Part shown: positions 21,017-31,800 of the stretch, in pieces
Layout: each line of letters starts with the position of its first letter
How positions within the stretch are numbered: position 1 is the first letter of the stretch
Source: Trichobilharzia regenti
Lineage: Eukaryota; Platyhelminthes; Trematoda; Strigeidida; Schistosomatidae
Direction of reading: 5' to 3'
DNA length: 64,000 nt
Assembly (NCBI GenBank): GCA_944472135.2
Contig: OX235270.1
Coordinates: 116,203,842 to 116,267,841 of the forward strand
The notes under the pieces: model-generated
Database searches by the model: none
The model's input: only the letters and a program-made list of their open reading frames with translations
What the model was told of the DNA's origin: nothing
Position numbers and translations under genes: made by a program

Positions 21017-22020
21017 TAATCGAAATTAACATAACAGAGGTTTATATATAAAAGGAACATCTCTTGTTTTTAAAAGCTTTGTCCAATCATGAGTCATTAA
21101 ACAAGTATTAACAAGTATAATAAACGAAAGATTGTATGAGCTATGATCAAAATTTGACCTCAGACTTACAAATATTGATCTACCTTTGTTAAACACTTTA
21201 AACACAGTGTGTATGTGTGTGAGCGGATAAACAGTTGTAAAACAATGTCTTAACATCTCCATAAGTAGATATAGACAGTCGGGAACTTTGACCAAGTATT
21301 ATTAGTTAGTGATGCATATCCATTCTTATTTATTATTCAGGATTTCCTATGCGTCATCTGACATCACACCTTCATGTCTGTTCAAACTGTTAGTATCTAG
21401 AATCTTATGATTAGACGTATTTTCAAAATTATGGTATTTAGGATTAGAGTTTAGTTGAAGCACCCTGTCAAACTCATGACTTTGTCTTCTTTCTGAAAAT
21501 TGAGCTGATTTATTCGACCTACTGGAGTTGTCAGTTGACTGGACAGCTACGGATTTAGGGTACGCATTCTGTTGCAGACAACGGAGAGTGGAAACACGAT
21601 GATTGTGCCAATTACATCGTTTCTTTGTTAATTGAATTCGATTGCGAAATAAATCAACAGACATGAAGGTATGATGTTAGCTGACGCATAGGAAATCCTG
21701 AATAATAAATAAGAATGGATATGCATCACTAACTAATAATACTTGGTCAAAGTTCCCGACTGTCTATATCTACTTATGGAGACGTTAAGACATTGTTTTA
21801 CAACTGTTTATCCGCTCACACACATACACACTGTGTTTAAAGTGTTTAACAAAGGTAGATCAATATTTGTAAGTCTGAGGTCAAATTTTGATCATAGCTC
21901 ATACAATTTTTCGTTTATTATACTTGTTATTATTTGTTTTATAAATCATGATTGGACAATGTTTTTGAAACCAAAAGATGTTCCTTTTATATATAAACCT
22001 CTGTTATGTTAATTTCGATT

Positions 22021-22070
22021 AATTTCCCTGAAGAAGTTCGGACCAGATTGGCGAACGAAACGTTGGAATT
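22021..22070 (+). ncRNA. Hammerhead-like motif in right arm
   Basis: Mirror copy of the motif at 20965-21016, with the same CTGAAGA, GTTCG/CGAAC stem II, GAAA and palindromic ACGT stem III. Monomer stem III would have no loop, so only a dimeric fold could be active. Confidence 0.5.
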
Positions 22071-22479
22071 ATTCATTTCAATCTGGCTGAGATTTTACAA
22101 ATATAATTTTTCACAAATGTCTACTTCTCACTTGGCGCTCAAATATTTTAGAACTATTCTGTCAAATCTTGACTACAGTTCATTTCAATTGTTAGCATAG
22201 TTGCCAAACAGACCATTAATGTTACTTGAACCATATGAGTCATGAGTTAAGTAAGCAGAAGAAATAACGTTAGCGGACGAAACAGTACTGAAAGTGATAA
22301 TCACATCATTTTAATGCCATCAAACTACCTTGAGTAAGCGTCAAACCCTTGACATCTTCTTTCAGACTGGATGAATCAGTTACTTTTCAAGTATTGGTTT
22401 TTGTAGGGATTTTGTTTGATTGCATGGAGGATTGAATCATGAGCTGACATCAGTTAGAGAACCACTGGAAAACCTGGGA

Positions 22480-22525
22480 GTACTGGACAGCCGTTTCGTC
22501 CTAGTTTGGGACTCCTCAGCAGTAC
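22480..22525 (-). ncRNA. Minimal hammerhead ribozyme, core intact
   Basis: Stem I GTACTG/CAGTAC, core CTGAGGA, stem II GTCC/GGAC, GAAA and the GTC cleavage site are all intact. Stem III loop is GGCT instead of AGCT, so the ACAGCTGT palindrome is broken by one base; a dimeric stem III would be weaker. Confidence 0.75.
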
Positions 22526-22719
22526 GCACCCACCGGGATTCGAACCCAGGACCTTCTGGTTACAAGGCGAGCTCCTAGACCATTGAGCCACTGGGACCCG
22601 ATCGTGAAGTGGCAGAAGTTAGAATTCAAGGACCATTGGATCGGGTCCCAGTGGCTCAATGGTCTACGAGCTCGCCTTGTAACCAGAAGGTCCTGGGTTC
22701 GAATGATGGTGGTGGGTGT

Positions 22720-22765
22720 GTACTGCTGAGGAGTCCCAAACTAGGAGGAAACAGCTGTCCAGTAC
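22720..22765 (+). ncRNA. Hammerhead ribozyme copy with broken stem II
   Basis: Carries the same GGAG change in stem II as the copy at 6115-6160. The preceding B-box region also differs (GATGATGG after GGTTCGAA), a change shared with 11428-11440. Predicted weak or inactive. Confidence 0.7.
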
Positions 22766-22889
22766 TCCCAGGTTTTCCAGTGGTTCTCTAACTGATGTCA
22801 GCTCATGATTCAATCCTCCATGGAATCAGTTACTCGCATAATTACTAAAGGCAACTGCATGTAAAATTAGCATTATTCATTTCAACATT

Positions 22890-23660
22890 CCGAAGTTATT
22901 ATTATTATTCCCTTAATTTCCGAGTGGAACACGGGGCTTCAACAACACATCTCCAGTTCCTTCTATTCTCAGTTGTCCTCTTCATCTGTGTCCACGACTG
23001 ACCATCATCTCTCATCTTCTCTTCGCCATACGATCTCCTCAGTGTCAACCTCACATTGACGACCCTCCTGTCGCTTCCACTAGGGCGGTGGCCTGGCACG
23101 CGATGTCATGCTACGGCCTCCTCAGCGTATGCCCGATCCATCTCCATTTTCTTCCACATATTTGTTGAGTAATAGGCTCTTAGTTGGTTTGTTCCCAGCC
23201 AGAGTTTCTTGTTGCTATTTCTGTCCACATGCCACTTGATCTTCGGTATGGAGCAAAAGCGGCTGTTGATAAAAGTCTCTAACTTGTTGGAAATCGTTTT
23301 CGTGATACGCAGTGCAAGTTTCTGACCCTTATAGAAGAGCTGATTTCACATTTGTGCTGAAAATCCGACTCTTGTTCCTTATGCTGAGTTCGACTTCAGG
23401 TTGATGAAGGCGTAACTCGCCTTTCCGATTCGGACTTTGATATCTTCAACCGTTCTGTCTATCTATAGTTGAAACGATGCTTCCCAGATAAGTGAAGGAA
23501 GAAACCTCTGTTGATGGTAATTAGTGCTGGTTGTTGCTGCTGTTGGTTGGTTATCTTCATCACCTTCATCTTCCCTATATTCACCTGGAGTCCTGTCCTC
23601 ACCGCCTGCTTATTCAGCCAGTTTGTCGGTTTTCACCTGTAAGTCACTGGGTGTGTATGA
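22890..23660 (-). mobile_element. RTE-type LINE (family A) 3' fragment
   Basis: On the minus strand it ends with GAAGCCCCGTGTTCCACTCG followed by AATAATAATAATAA. This is the same 3' terminus as the longer copies at 23665-24740 and 50893-54035. The coding part is broken (residues such as RPPSGSDRRVVNVRLTLRR). 5'-truncated. Confidence 0.75.
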
Positions 23661-23664
23661 CATT

Positions 23665-24740
23665 AGACATTATTATTATTATTGTATTATTGTATCCTTT
23701 AGTTCCTAGAGGAACATAGGGCTTCAGCTGCGCACCTCCATTGCCTTCGGTTTTCTGACAATTTTTTCACCCTGCTCCAGGTCTGTCCACATGCTTTCAT
23801 CTCCTCCTCGCATGACCTCCTCCAAGTCACCCTTGCACTGACGACCAACTCGCCGCCTCCCTTTCGGGTTCCACTCGAGCGATGGCTTGTCTAGTGATGT
23901 CACTTGATGGTTTCCTCAGAGTATGACTAGCCAATCCATCTCCATTTCTTTCTGCCTATTTGTTTCACAATCGGTTCCTGATTGGTTCGCTCCCAGAGAT
24001 CCCTGTTGCTGATCTTTTCTGGCCATCTGATCTTGAGTATTGAGCGGAGACAGCTGTTAATGAAGGTTTGAAGTTTGTTTGAGATGCTCTTTATGACTCG
24101 CCAAGTCTCTGATCCGTATAGTAGCACTGACTTCACATTGGAGTTGAAAATCCGGATCTTATTTTTGATGCTGAGTGCTGTTGACCTCCACACAGATTTG
24201 AGAGTAATGAAAGCTTGTCTTGCTTTTCCGATTCTGGCTTTGATATCCTCGTCAGTTCCGCCTGTAGCTGAGACGATGCTTCCCATGTCGGTAGGCAAAG
24301 GAGGTTGTTTCTTTCAGGTTCTTCCCACTTATGCTTATTGTGGTCTGTTGGTGTTGTTGCTGTTGATGTTGGCTAGGAATCTTCATTATCTCTGTTTTAT
24401 CTATGTTCACGTGAAGTCCTATCTTTGATGCTTCTTCTGCCAACTTGTTGCTTTTCACTTGCATATCTTCCAGTTTATGGGAAGTCAGACATATATCATC
24501 GGCGAAATCCAGATCCTCCAAGTCTTTTGTGTCAGTCCATTTTATGCCTGTTCCCTCGTTGGTTGCCGTTGTCTGTCGCATTATCCAGTCAATTGCAATC
24601 AGGAAGATCATGGGTGATAGTAGACAGCCTTGCCTCACTCCCGTCCTCACTTCGAAGGCTTCCGTAAGTTTCCCGTTGTGGATTACTTGGCATGCAGCAT
24701 TGTCGTATAACTGTTGGATGAGGTGTATAATTGTCGACAT
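23665..24740 (-). mobile_element. RTE-type LINE (family A), 5'-truncated with RT core
   Basis: Minus-strand frame 24740-24252 carries [20 protein letters not shown] and the RT catalytic box LDFADDICLTSHKLEDMQ. A frameshift leads into 24298-23927 with KARQAFITLKSVW and [15 protein letters not shown]. The 3' end has the family terminus near 23700 and an (ATT)n tail at about 23668-23690. The FADD box, the YGSETW region and a short tandem-repeat tail fit the RTE clade (SR2/SjR2-like in schistosomes). Copy is not functional. Confidence 0.85.
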
Positions 24741-25205
24741 TAGACATAAATCATCTACATGCGAAATCCAGATCTTCTAGAGTCTTCTTATCGGTGGTCC
24801 AGCGTATTTCTATATTCACACACCCTGACACATAGTCTGACGTATAATCCAGTCCACCCCAATTAAGAATACCATCAGTTATAATGTGCATCGGTGGTAT
24901 AGCGGTTAGGATGCTCGCCGACCATGCAAGTGGTTCTGGGTTCGACCCCCGGCCGATGCAACCCTTTACCTCGCTAAGCCAGAAATAATGCTGGTAAAGA
25001 GGAAAGGTTGGGCATGAGGCTAGAAACCCCATCCTGTAAAATAAACACTGCTACAGAAACTTCAAGCCACTAGCTTGGACCCCTGTGTTCCACTGGGGAA
25101 CGTGAAGGAAAACAAAATCAGTGATAATAGGCAGGTAGCTTTGTCTTACTCCTCTATTCACTTGGAACTTCTCTCTGAGTTTTCCGTTGTGAATTCCTAA
25201 GATTT
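24741..25205 (-). mobile_element. RTE-type LINE (family A) fragment split by a SINE
   Basis: Pieces 25129-25205 (GKLREKFQVNRGVRQSYLP) and 24741-24885 (GGLDYTSD, KKTLEDLDFAC) are consecutive parts of the RT region of one LINE copy. The SINE at 24886-25116 lies between them. The fragment sits directly 5' of the next LINE copy. Confidence 0.75.
24886..25116 (+). mobile_element. tRNA-derived SINE with RTE-type tail, 12 bp target duplication
   Basis: Head with A box TGGTATAGCGG and B box GGTTCGACCCC. Body includes TTACCTCGCTAAGCCAG and TGGTAAAGAGGAAAGGTTGG. The 3' end CTTCAAGCC ... GTTCCACTGGGGAA matches the terminus of the RTE LINE. It is bounded by ATCAGTTATAAT (24874-24885) and ATCAGTGATAAT (25117-25128), one mismatch, and it interrupts an RTE LINE copy. 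The shared terminus and target duplication support mobilisation by RTE machinery. Confidence 0.85.
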
Positions 25206-27930
25206 GCAAGAATACAATTATTTCCAGGTGTCTACTTTTCACTCGGCGCCCAATGTTTCTTGTGCCATTAGGTTGAATCTTTACCAGAGGTCAGAGGGAC
25301 TAATAACTACTTGTTGTCTTTTTAATGATGGCGCATATGAATATATATATATATATATATATACTAGAATTTTGAAAAAAATAAAAACATTGGCCAACAT
25401 TAAAATAAAGGTACTTGTCAGTCAAAGTTACTCGCATATAAAACTCGTATGTGTTTAATTTTAAGTTGTATGCTTCTGTTTGGTAGATTTTTCTTTCAGA
25501 TGTAAGATTTGTGAAGCAAATAACCAGAATATAATCTTCTGCTTGATTGGCTCACAAATGTTATCAGAATTTTGTTTGAAAAGAAGTAAAACAATATAAA
25601 ACAGTACAACTTCCATAATGAATGCAAGAGTTCCCAAAAATCATGAATATAGGATGACGTTTTATTATGGAACTAAAAGATTCCAGATCACGATGCTATC
25701 CATCTCATCCCACAATTAGCTGTAAGTTGGGAAAATTGTTGACAAAGTTCACTATAGATGACAAGAATAGATGTCCTCTACTGGAATTCACTACTGGTTG
25801 GTGTGGATGCTTCCCAGTCCTTCATATCATCTGGTATTGTATGCTGTTTTACTCACAAACTAATTCAGAAATTGACTATTAGAGCACCATAAAATCTGCT
25901 TTCATGAAAGACAGTAGGTAGGTTAGTAAATTCGTTTTCTAATGTGTCTTGAACATTAAATGGCTTTATGCAGTGTTATGTACACCTAAAATTTCAGGTA
26001 GTACTTGACATATATTTGAAGGAAACCTTTTGTTGGCTTATTAGTTTAATATTCATTGGTGAGCAAAGACAGACATCAATCCAAATTTAGAAAGAACTGT
26101 GTAGCCTTCTATTCTACCACACCTAACAGGTTTTAAGAAAAGTCTTACCGACTGTCTAGAAGCGTTTAACATCACACTATAATGTCTGAACGCAGAGACT
26201 AGTGGTGTTGAATTTTTTGTGCAAAGAGGGATATTAGCAACTTAACTAGCCGTAAAAAATTGTGTAGTATCTTGTAGTTAACATTCAATGCTCCTGGTAA
26301 TGTTTAGTATGATGTGTAGTTAAGTTAGGACTCAGCATGCCTTGCATTACAACTAGGTGATCAGACCAGTTTAGCGAATTACGTGACTTTATGTTGATCA
26401 ATGATTGGAGAATGTTTCGTTTGCTTAGAGATACTAACTGACGGTACTTCTGCTTGCGTCTACCTAAAACTACAGTGGAGCTTTTCCCCTCTCTTTTTTG
26501 ATACCATTTTTAATGTCATCATTAACATTTTCAGTTTCATGCTCTCTGGGAATTGAGGGTCTTAAGAATCCCCATATTAATTACCTGTTACACGTTGCGT
26601 CTGCAAATTCAATCAATAAAATCAGGATAATAGTCTTGTTTGGCATAAAAATTCAGTATTTCGCTAAATACGTTTTGTCTACCTTAAATGTGGAATTTTA
26701 TGCTTCAGCTATTCTTACAACTTGTTAGCAACTTAGGATACATTAGAAATGAGCTGACTGATATTAGTTAGTAAACGTATGAACGTGAATTTATTTTTCA
26801 GTTTACTGATAAACTTCAGTATTGATGATATCACTAATATATCCATTCAGTTGTTCCATTGAAATGACAATGAAATTATAATGTATTGCTGTAAAACAGA
26901 ATAATTTCTCCAATTATTATTACCTTCAACCATACGTACGTAAATACAATATAACCAACTGACAGTCACTCATTTACAGTAATCTGTGCTTAATGCACAT
27001 TTTTGTTTTTAATGGTACACGTCAACAGACTTGTGTAAATTAGCTGAATGACTTCAGTGAAGAGGTGATTGATAGATCTTCATCAACCATAAGATCCTGA
27101 CAACCAGATAAATACTTTATCTACAATTGTCACGCAAAAAGTATGAGTTAAGACAGAATAAACATTAATTTGATATTGTAATTTTTATTAAAGTATCTTC
27201 AGATACCTAATTGCCACCTAACCTAATTTAGTAGGGAAAAAATGAATTGTTGAACTCAAACGTGTTTCACTTCTACTACTGGAATTTTAGAATGGCTATC
27301 AAATGTAAATTAAGATTGATGGAAATGACGACAACGCATAAGTCATTTGAAACTGAAATGTTTTAGATTTCAAATCATTTATCATCATTCTATGCTTTTA
27401 AAAAACAAGTAATTTTACAATATCAGTGAGCATGGTGAAGACATTTGATTTTACTCTCAATTACCTCCAAGTCAGTCAGTCAAACAACCAAACATAAAAA
27501 ATGCCAGATTGGCAAAAATATAAACAAATATAAGTAAACAGATAACCATACTTGTAAAGTGATATACTATTGAGTTTTAAAACTCACGTCGCTATGGTGT
27601 TTCTCATACGTTCATCTTGGGTTTTTGTATATGGGTTCCCTATATAACTATAACTACCATTAGTTTCCACCTGCTTACTTATGTACACCTACTGGGCATC
27701 AGACTACTAGTTCGGGAATACACCATGCAAGATTTAAGATATACTACTTACGACTATTAGACCACCAATCGAAAATGGTCTTTTAAACCACAGAATATGT
27801 GGTATATTTGGCATAATTTGTGTCTATTAAGTTTTAGACCATATGCCTGAAAATAAGTCTTACTTATCCCATTTAGCCTCCTCCATTGATTAGCTAGCAA
27901 TAGGAAAAAGCTAAAAAATTGTGAAACTAG
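25206..27930. other. Anonymous AT-rich DNA
   Basis: About 2.7 kb without a supported gene. A (TA)n tract lies at about 25338-25363. A short piece near 25225 (GTGTCTACTTTTCACTCGGCG) resembles the tail of the inverted-repeat elements. Everything else is unassigned. Confidence 0.45.
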
Positions 27931-27934
27931 CTAT

Positions 27935-28487
27935 TATTATTATTGTTCCCTTGGGTTCCTAGTGGAACATAGGGCTTCAACTTCACTTACTTCTGTCTTC
28001 TGCTGTACTTTTCACCTGCCTCCATGTTAGTCCATGCTCTTTCAACTCCTCTTCACACCATCTCCTCCATGTCACCCTTGCACTGACGTCCCACTCGCCG
28101 CGTGCTTCCCTTTCGGGTTCCACTCGACCAATGGCCTGACGCGCGCGCGATATCACCCAGCGGCCTCCTCGGCGAATGTTCAATCCACCTCCACTTTTTC
28201 CTGCATATTTGTTGGTTGGCGATTGGTTCTTGTTTTGCCTGTTCCCATAGTTTCTTGTTGGTGATTCTTTCAGACCCGGCCATCTGATCTTCAGCATAGA
28301 GCGAAGACAGTTAGTTGTTGATAAAGGTAACGTCTGCAACAGGCTGTTGGAAATATTCTTTGTGACCCGCCCGCCCGCCAAGTTTCTGATCCGTATAGAA
28401 GAACTGACTGACTTGACGTTTGTATTGAAAATCCGACCGAATTTTGTTGTTGATGTGGCTGAGTGACGAAGATTTCCAGATTGGTTT
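27935..28487 (-). mobile_element. RTE-type LINE (family A) 3' fragment
   Basis: Minus-strand residues include [31 protein letters not shown] and a 3' terminus GAAGCCCTATGTTCCACTAGG with an AAT tail near 27935-27950. It is nearly identical, in opposite orientation, to 41579-42163, and both are 5'-truncated within about 20-30 bp of the same point. It lies 58 bp from the tandem LTR retrotransposon. Confidence 0.8.
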
Positions 28488-28545
28488 CAAAACTAGCTCT
28501 AGTAGCTAGTAATAGCACGGAACTTCATGATTACCCTGATGCCAG

Positions 28546-28698
28546 TGTAACAAAAGAAGACAATGGCGAAGCAACAGATCGTTTTATTATGAAAATCAAC
28601 ACGTATTTATACATCTTTCAACTACATTATTATAGACAAGCGCAGTCATCTGATTGGTTGTTTAGGTAGACAAACGCAGGCTTCTGATTGGTTGTTTG

Positions 28699-28776
<78 letters not shown>

Positions 28777-28871
28777 AGGCTTGTTCATATTTTCTCACGG
28801 CCCATATTAGTGACCTAGACCTTAACGTAGATTAGTGCCAACCAATCGGCTAGCAGCCTGCTCTCACCACA
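28546..28871 (-). repeat. LTR (3' LTR of the array)
   Basis: 326 bp, TG...CA ends in both senses. It differs from the other two LTRs at 28554 (A for C) and 28564 (T for G). It includes an A75 run (28699-28773), which is poly-T in element sense. The Gag-Pol stop codon lies inside it at 28850-28852. Confidence 0.93.
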
Positions 28872-31800
28872 CTCGTCCCCCCGTCAAATAGCTTCGTGCG
28901 CAGACGTTCCGACCTTCTGGGTGCTACATCCTCTAGTTGAGGATTGTTACTGACCGGCTTGTCCCACTGTACCCATCTTTGGAGCTGACTGGCGTTAACT
29001 CGTTTCTGTTTATCACCTCTTCGGATGGTATATACTTGACCCCGTCTTTTTGTGATTGTGTATGGTCCTTCCCACTTTGGAAGGAGTTTCCGTGAACCTA
29101 GCCCGCCTCCAACTGTATATCTCCTGTCTCTACACTTCACTTGGTCCCCGACTGCAAAGGTAATGCACTGCGTCCTTTCTTTCATCTGAGACTTCATGAC
29201 ATCACTGCGCTGCTTCCGTATTACATTCTTGACTGCCTCTTTCCTCTCTGCTTTTAATTTCGTCGTACTCCACTTTTGGTGCATGGGCCAGGTCTCATTG
29301 TGTACCGGTAATCGTGGTTTTCTACCATACATCAGTTGGAAGGGTGACTTCTTCGTTGTTTCCTGAGTGGTAGCGCGATGTGTTAGTAAAATCAGTGGAA
29401 GCTCCGTTTCCCAGTTCCCGCCCTTCGAGGCCAGCCACTCCTTCAGTGTACGGTTGTTTCTCTCCGTTAGGCCATTCGTTTGTGGATGGTATGGGGTCGT
29501 TCTGATCCTCTTGATGCCCAGCTGTTGCAAACGGGAAGTAAACTCTTCACTCTCGAAACAGGGACCTTGGTCTGTCAGTATTGTCTTCGGTACGCCGTGG
29601 TCTGCAACAATGTGTCTAACTACTGCATCTGTCACGGTTCTTGCACGTTGGTCTGGGATTGCTACGGCGTCTACCCATCGTGTCGCGTGTTCCGTCATCA
29701 CCAAGAGGTACTGATTACCATTGGATGTCTGAGGAAATGGACCCATGACATCTACGGACCACAAGTCACCTATCGCGGTAACTGGAATCGACTGAAGTGG
29801 TGGTCGTATACACCGGTCACCTTTCATCAGCTGGCACCGTGGACATCCAAGTACGTATCTTGCTACGTCTTCTCTCATACCTGGCCAGTACATACTTTGT
29901 CTTAGGAGATCGGTCGTTCTGGCCACGCCTGTATGCGCTAGCTGGTGACATTCTTCTATCATGTCGTGGCGCGACGATTGAGGTATGACAGCCAGCCAGC
30001 TTCCGTCGTTCTCTCGCCAGGTCAGAGTCCCGTAGGCATTCACTCTGAGTCGATCCCTCTGTCTGAGTAGTGTGGTTAGCTCCTTACTCGCCGTAGTTTG
30101 ATCCACTTCTATTCCGTTGGTGATCACCTGTATTACTGTATTCAGCGTATCGTCCAACCTCTGCCTACGTGCAAGTCTTAGTGGGTCTTGTTCTACTGCA
30201 TGCACTCCGTAAGCGACCTCGGGCAACTCAGACTCATCTTCTGGTCTCGATAACAAATCTGCCAAGACATTTTCACTTCCAGGAACGTGTGAGATCGTAA
30301 AATCGTACTCCTGAAGACGCAACATCCACCGTGACAACTTCCCCCGTGGGTCTCTCGCTGTCTTCAAAAATTGTAGCGGCTTATGATCAGTTTCGATGTG
30401 GAACCGCCGGCCGAGTAAATAAGGTCTCCATTTGTCGACTGCCCATACCATTGCTAAACATTCTTTTTCTATCGTTGAATACTTTCTCTCTGCGAGTGTC
30501 AAAACCCTACTGGCATACTCAACGATTCCCTCGTCCTGTCTTAGGACCGCACCTATAGCGTAGTCACTGGCATCTGTGCACACTGTGAACTGTCTTCCTG
30601 GCACAGGTAGTTTTAGCGTCATTTGTTGGTGGTCGAGCAGCTGTTTAATTCTGTCGAATGTCCTCTGCGATTCTTCCGACCAAACAAACTTTGGCTCACC
30701 TAGTAGCCTGTATAGAGGGGCTGCTATCTCATTGAAGTTCTTCACGAAGCGGCTATAAAACGCTGCTCTACCCAAGAATTGTCTCAGTTTTCTCTTTGAA
30801 TTCGGGGCTGGAATCGTTTTAATCGTCAAAATTTTCTCCGGCAGTGGTTTAATCTCACCATTTCCCACTTTATGTCCCAACAGAGTAACATTCTTTTTGG
30901 CTATCTGGGACTTGGTTTTGTTGACGCGTAGTCCAAACTCTTCGATGCGTCGCAGCACGGCTTCTACATGGTTGACGTGATCGTTTTCGTTTTGACTGTA
31001 TATGACGAGATCATCACCATAAACCTCCACGTTTTTCAAGTTCCTAAGTAATAGCTTCATCAGTCGTCTGAACGTAAACGGTGCACCTGCTAGTCCAAAC
31101 GGCATGCGTTTAAATCGATATTGTGTCTGACCCACGATGAAAGCCGTCTTATCTCTATCACCTTGTTTTATCGGTATCTGCCAGTATCCTGAGCGAAGAT
31201 CGAGAACCGAAAACACATTCGCGCCTTGTAGGCGATCTAAAGTTTCTACCACTGTTGGCATGGCACACGGTCTTAACTCTGTCATACTGTTTAACTGTCG
31301 AAAATCAACACAGAATCTATACTTCCCATTCGCTTTTTTTACTAACAGCACTGGAGAGTTGTACGGGCTATCAGCTTCCTCAATAATGTCATCTTTTAAC
31401 ATCTCTTGCACTTGTCGCTCCACTTCGCCTTCCAGATGACATGGAACTCTTCGCGTTGTAAATGACCTTACTTTCGGATCACTTAACGGAATTTCATGAT
31501 TCACCTTATCGCAATAACCGTATGGGTCGCCATCTCCAGTGAACAGATGATCGTATTTACTAATTAACTCTGTCACATTGTGTACCGTCGACAGCTTAAT
31601 CGCTGCTATCTCGCTGGTCTCATACATGTTGATATGCCCGTATTTCGTGACCACCACGTTCGCTTGCGTGTCGATTATGGCACCAATCTCACGCAGAAAA
31701 TCCGCTCCTAATATCGTTCGCTGTAGTTCGGGTACAACAATGAAAGGAAACGTCACCTCGCAGCCACCAACAACGACCGTACAGTTCGATCTACCCGTTA

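Larger units (their letters stand above)
20931..22185. mobile_element. Inverted-repeat element, copy 1 (about 452 bp arms)
   Basis: Arms 20931-21382 and 21656-22106 are reverse complements around a 273 bp spacer. The right side continues as a tail to about 22185. Each arm encodes the same mirrored 89-codon frame, which is a by-product of the repeat. The arm ends carry a hammerhead-like motif (CTGAAGA, GTTCG/CGAAC, GAAACGTTGG). A second copy with the same arms and a same-orientation spacer lies at 38336-39600, where the tail is on the opposite side. The spacer encodes a 105-codon minus-strand frame (21347-21664) of unknown meaning. Best explanation: a non-autonomous Penelope-like element with inverted terminal repeats. 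Confidence 0.65.
22387..22822. mobile_element. Second head-to-head pair of hammerhead SINEs
   Basis: A minus-strand copy (22387-22602) and a plus-strand copy (22633-22822) face each other through their tRNA-like heads. They are separated by a short linker piece (GTGAAGTGGCAGAAGTTAG). The heads have GGCTCAATGG A boxes and GGTTCGAA B boxes. The organisation repeats that of 5437-5854 but with a longer centre, so head-to-head pairing happened at more than one locus or was copied. Confidence 0.8.

Noticed and set aside
21026..22012. Mirrored 89-codon proteins at 21026-21295 and 21743-22012 (also 38557, 39270)
   Set aside because: They are the same arm sequence of inverted-repeat elements, with no motif or codon support; treated as non-coding.
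28542..28551. A 10 bp target duplication CCAGTGTAAC around the LTR array
   Set aside because: The right flank does read CCAGTGTAAC, but TGTAAC is also the start of the middle and right LTRs. The duplication is therefore only CCAG and the extra match is coincidental.
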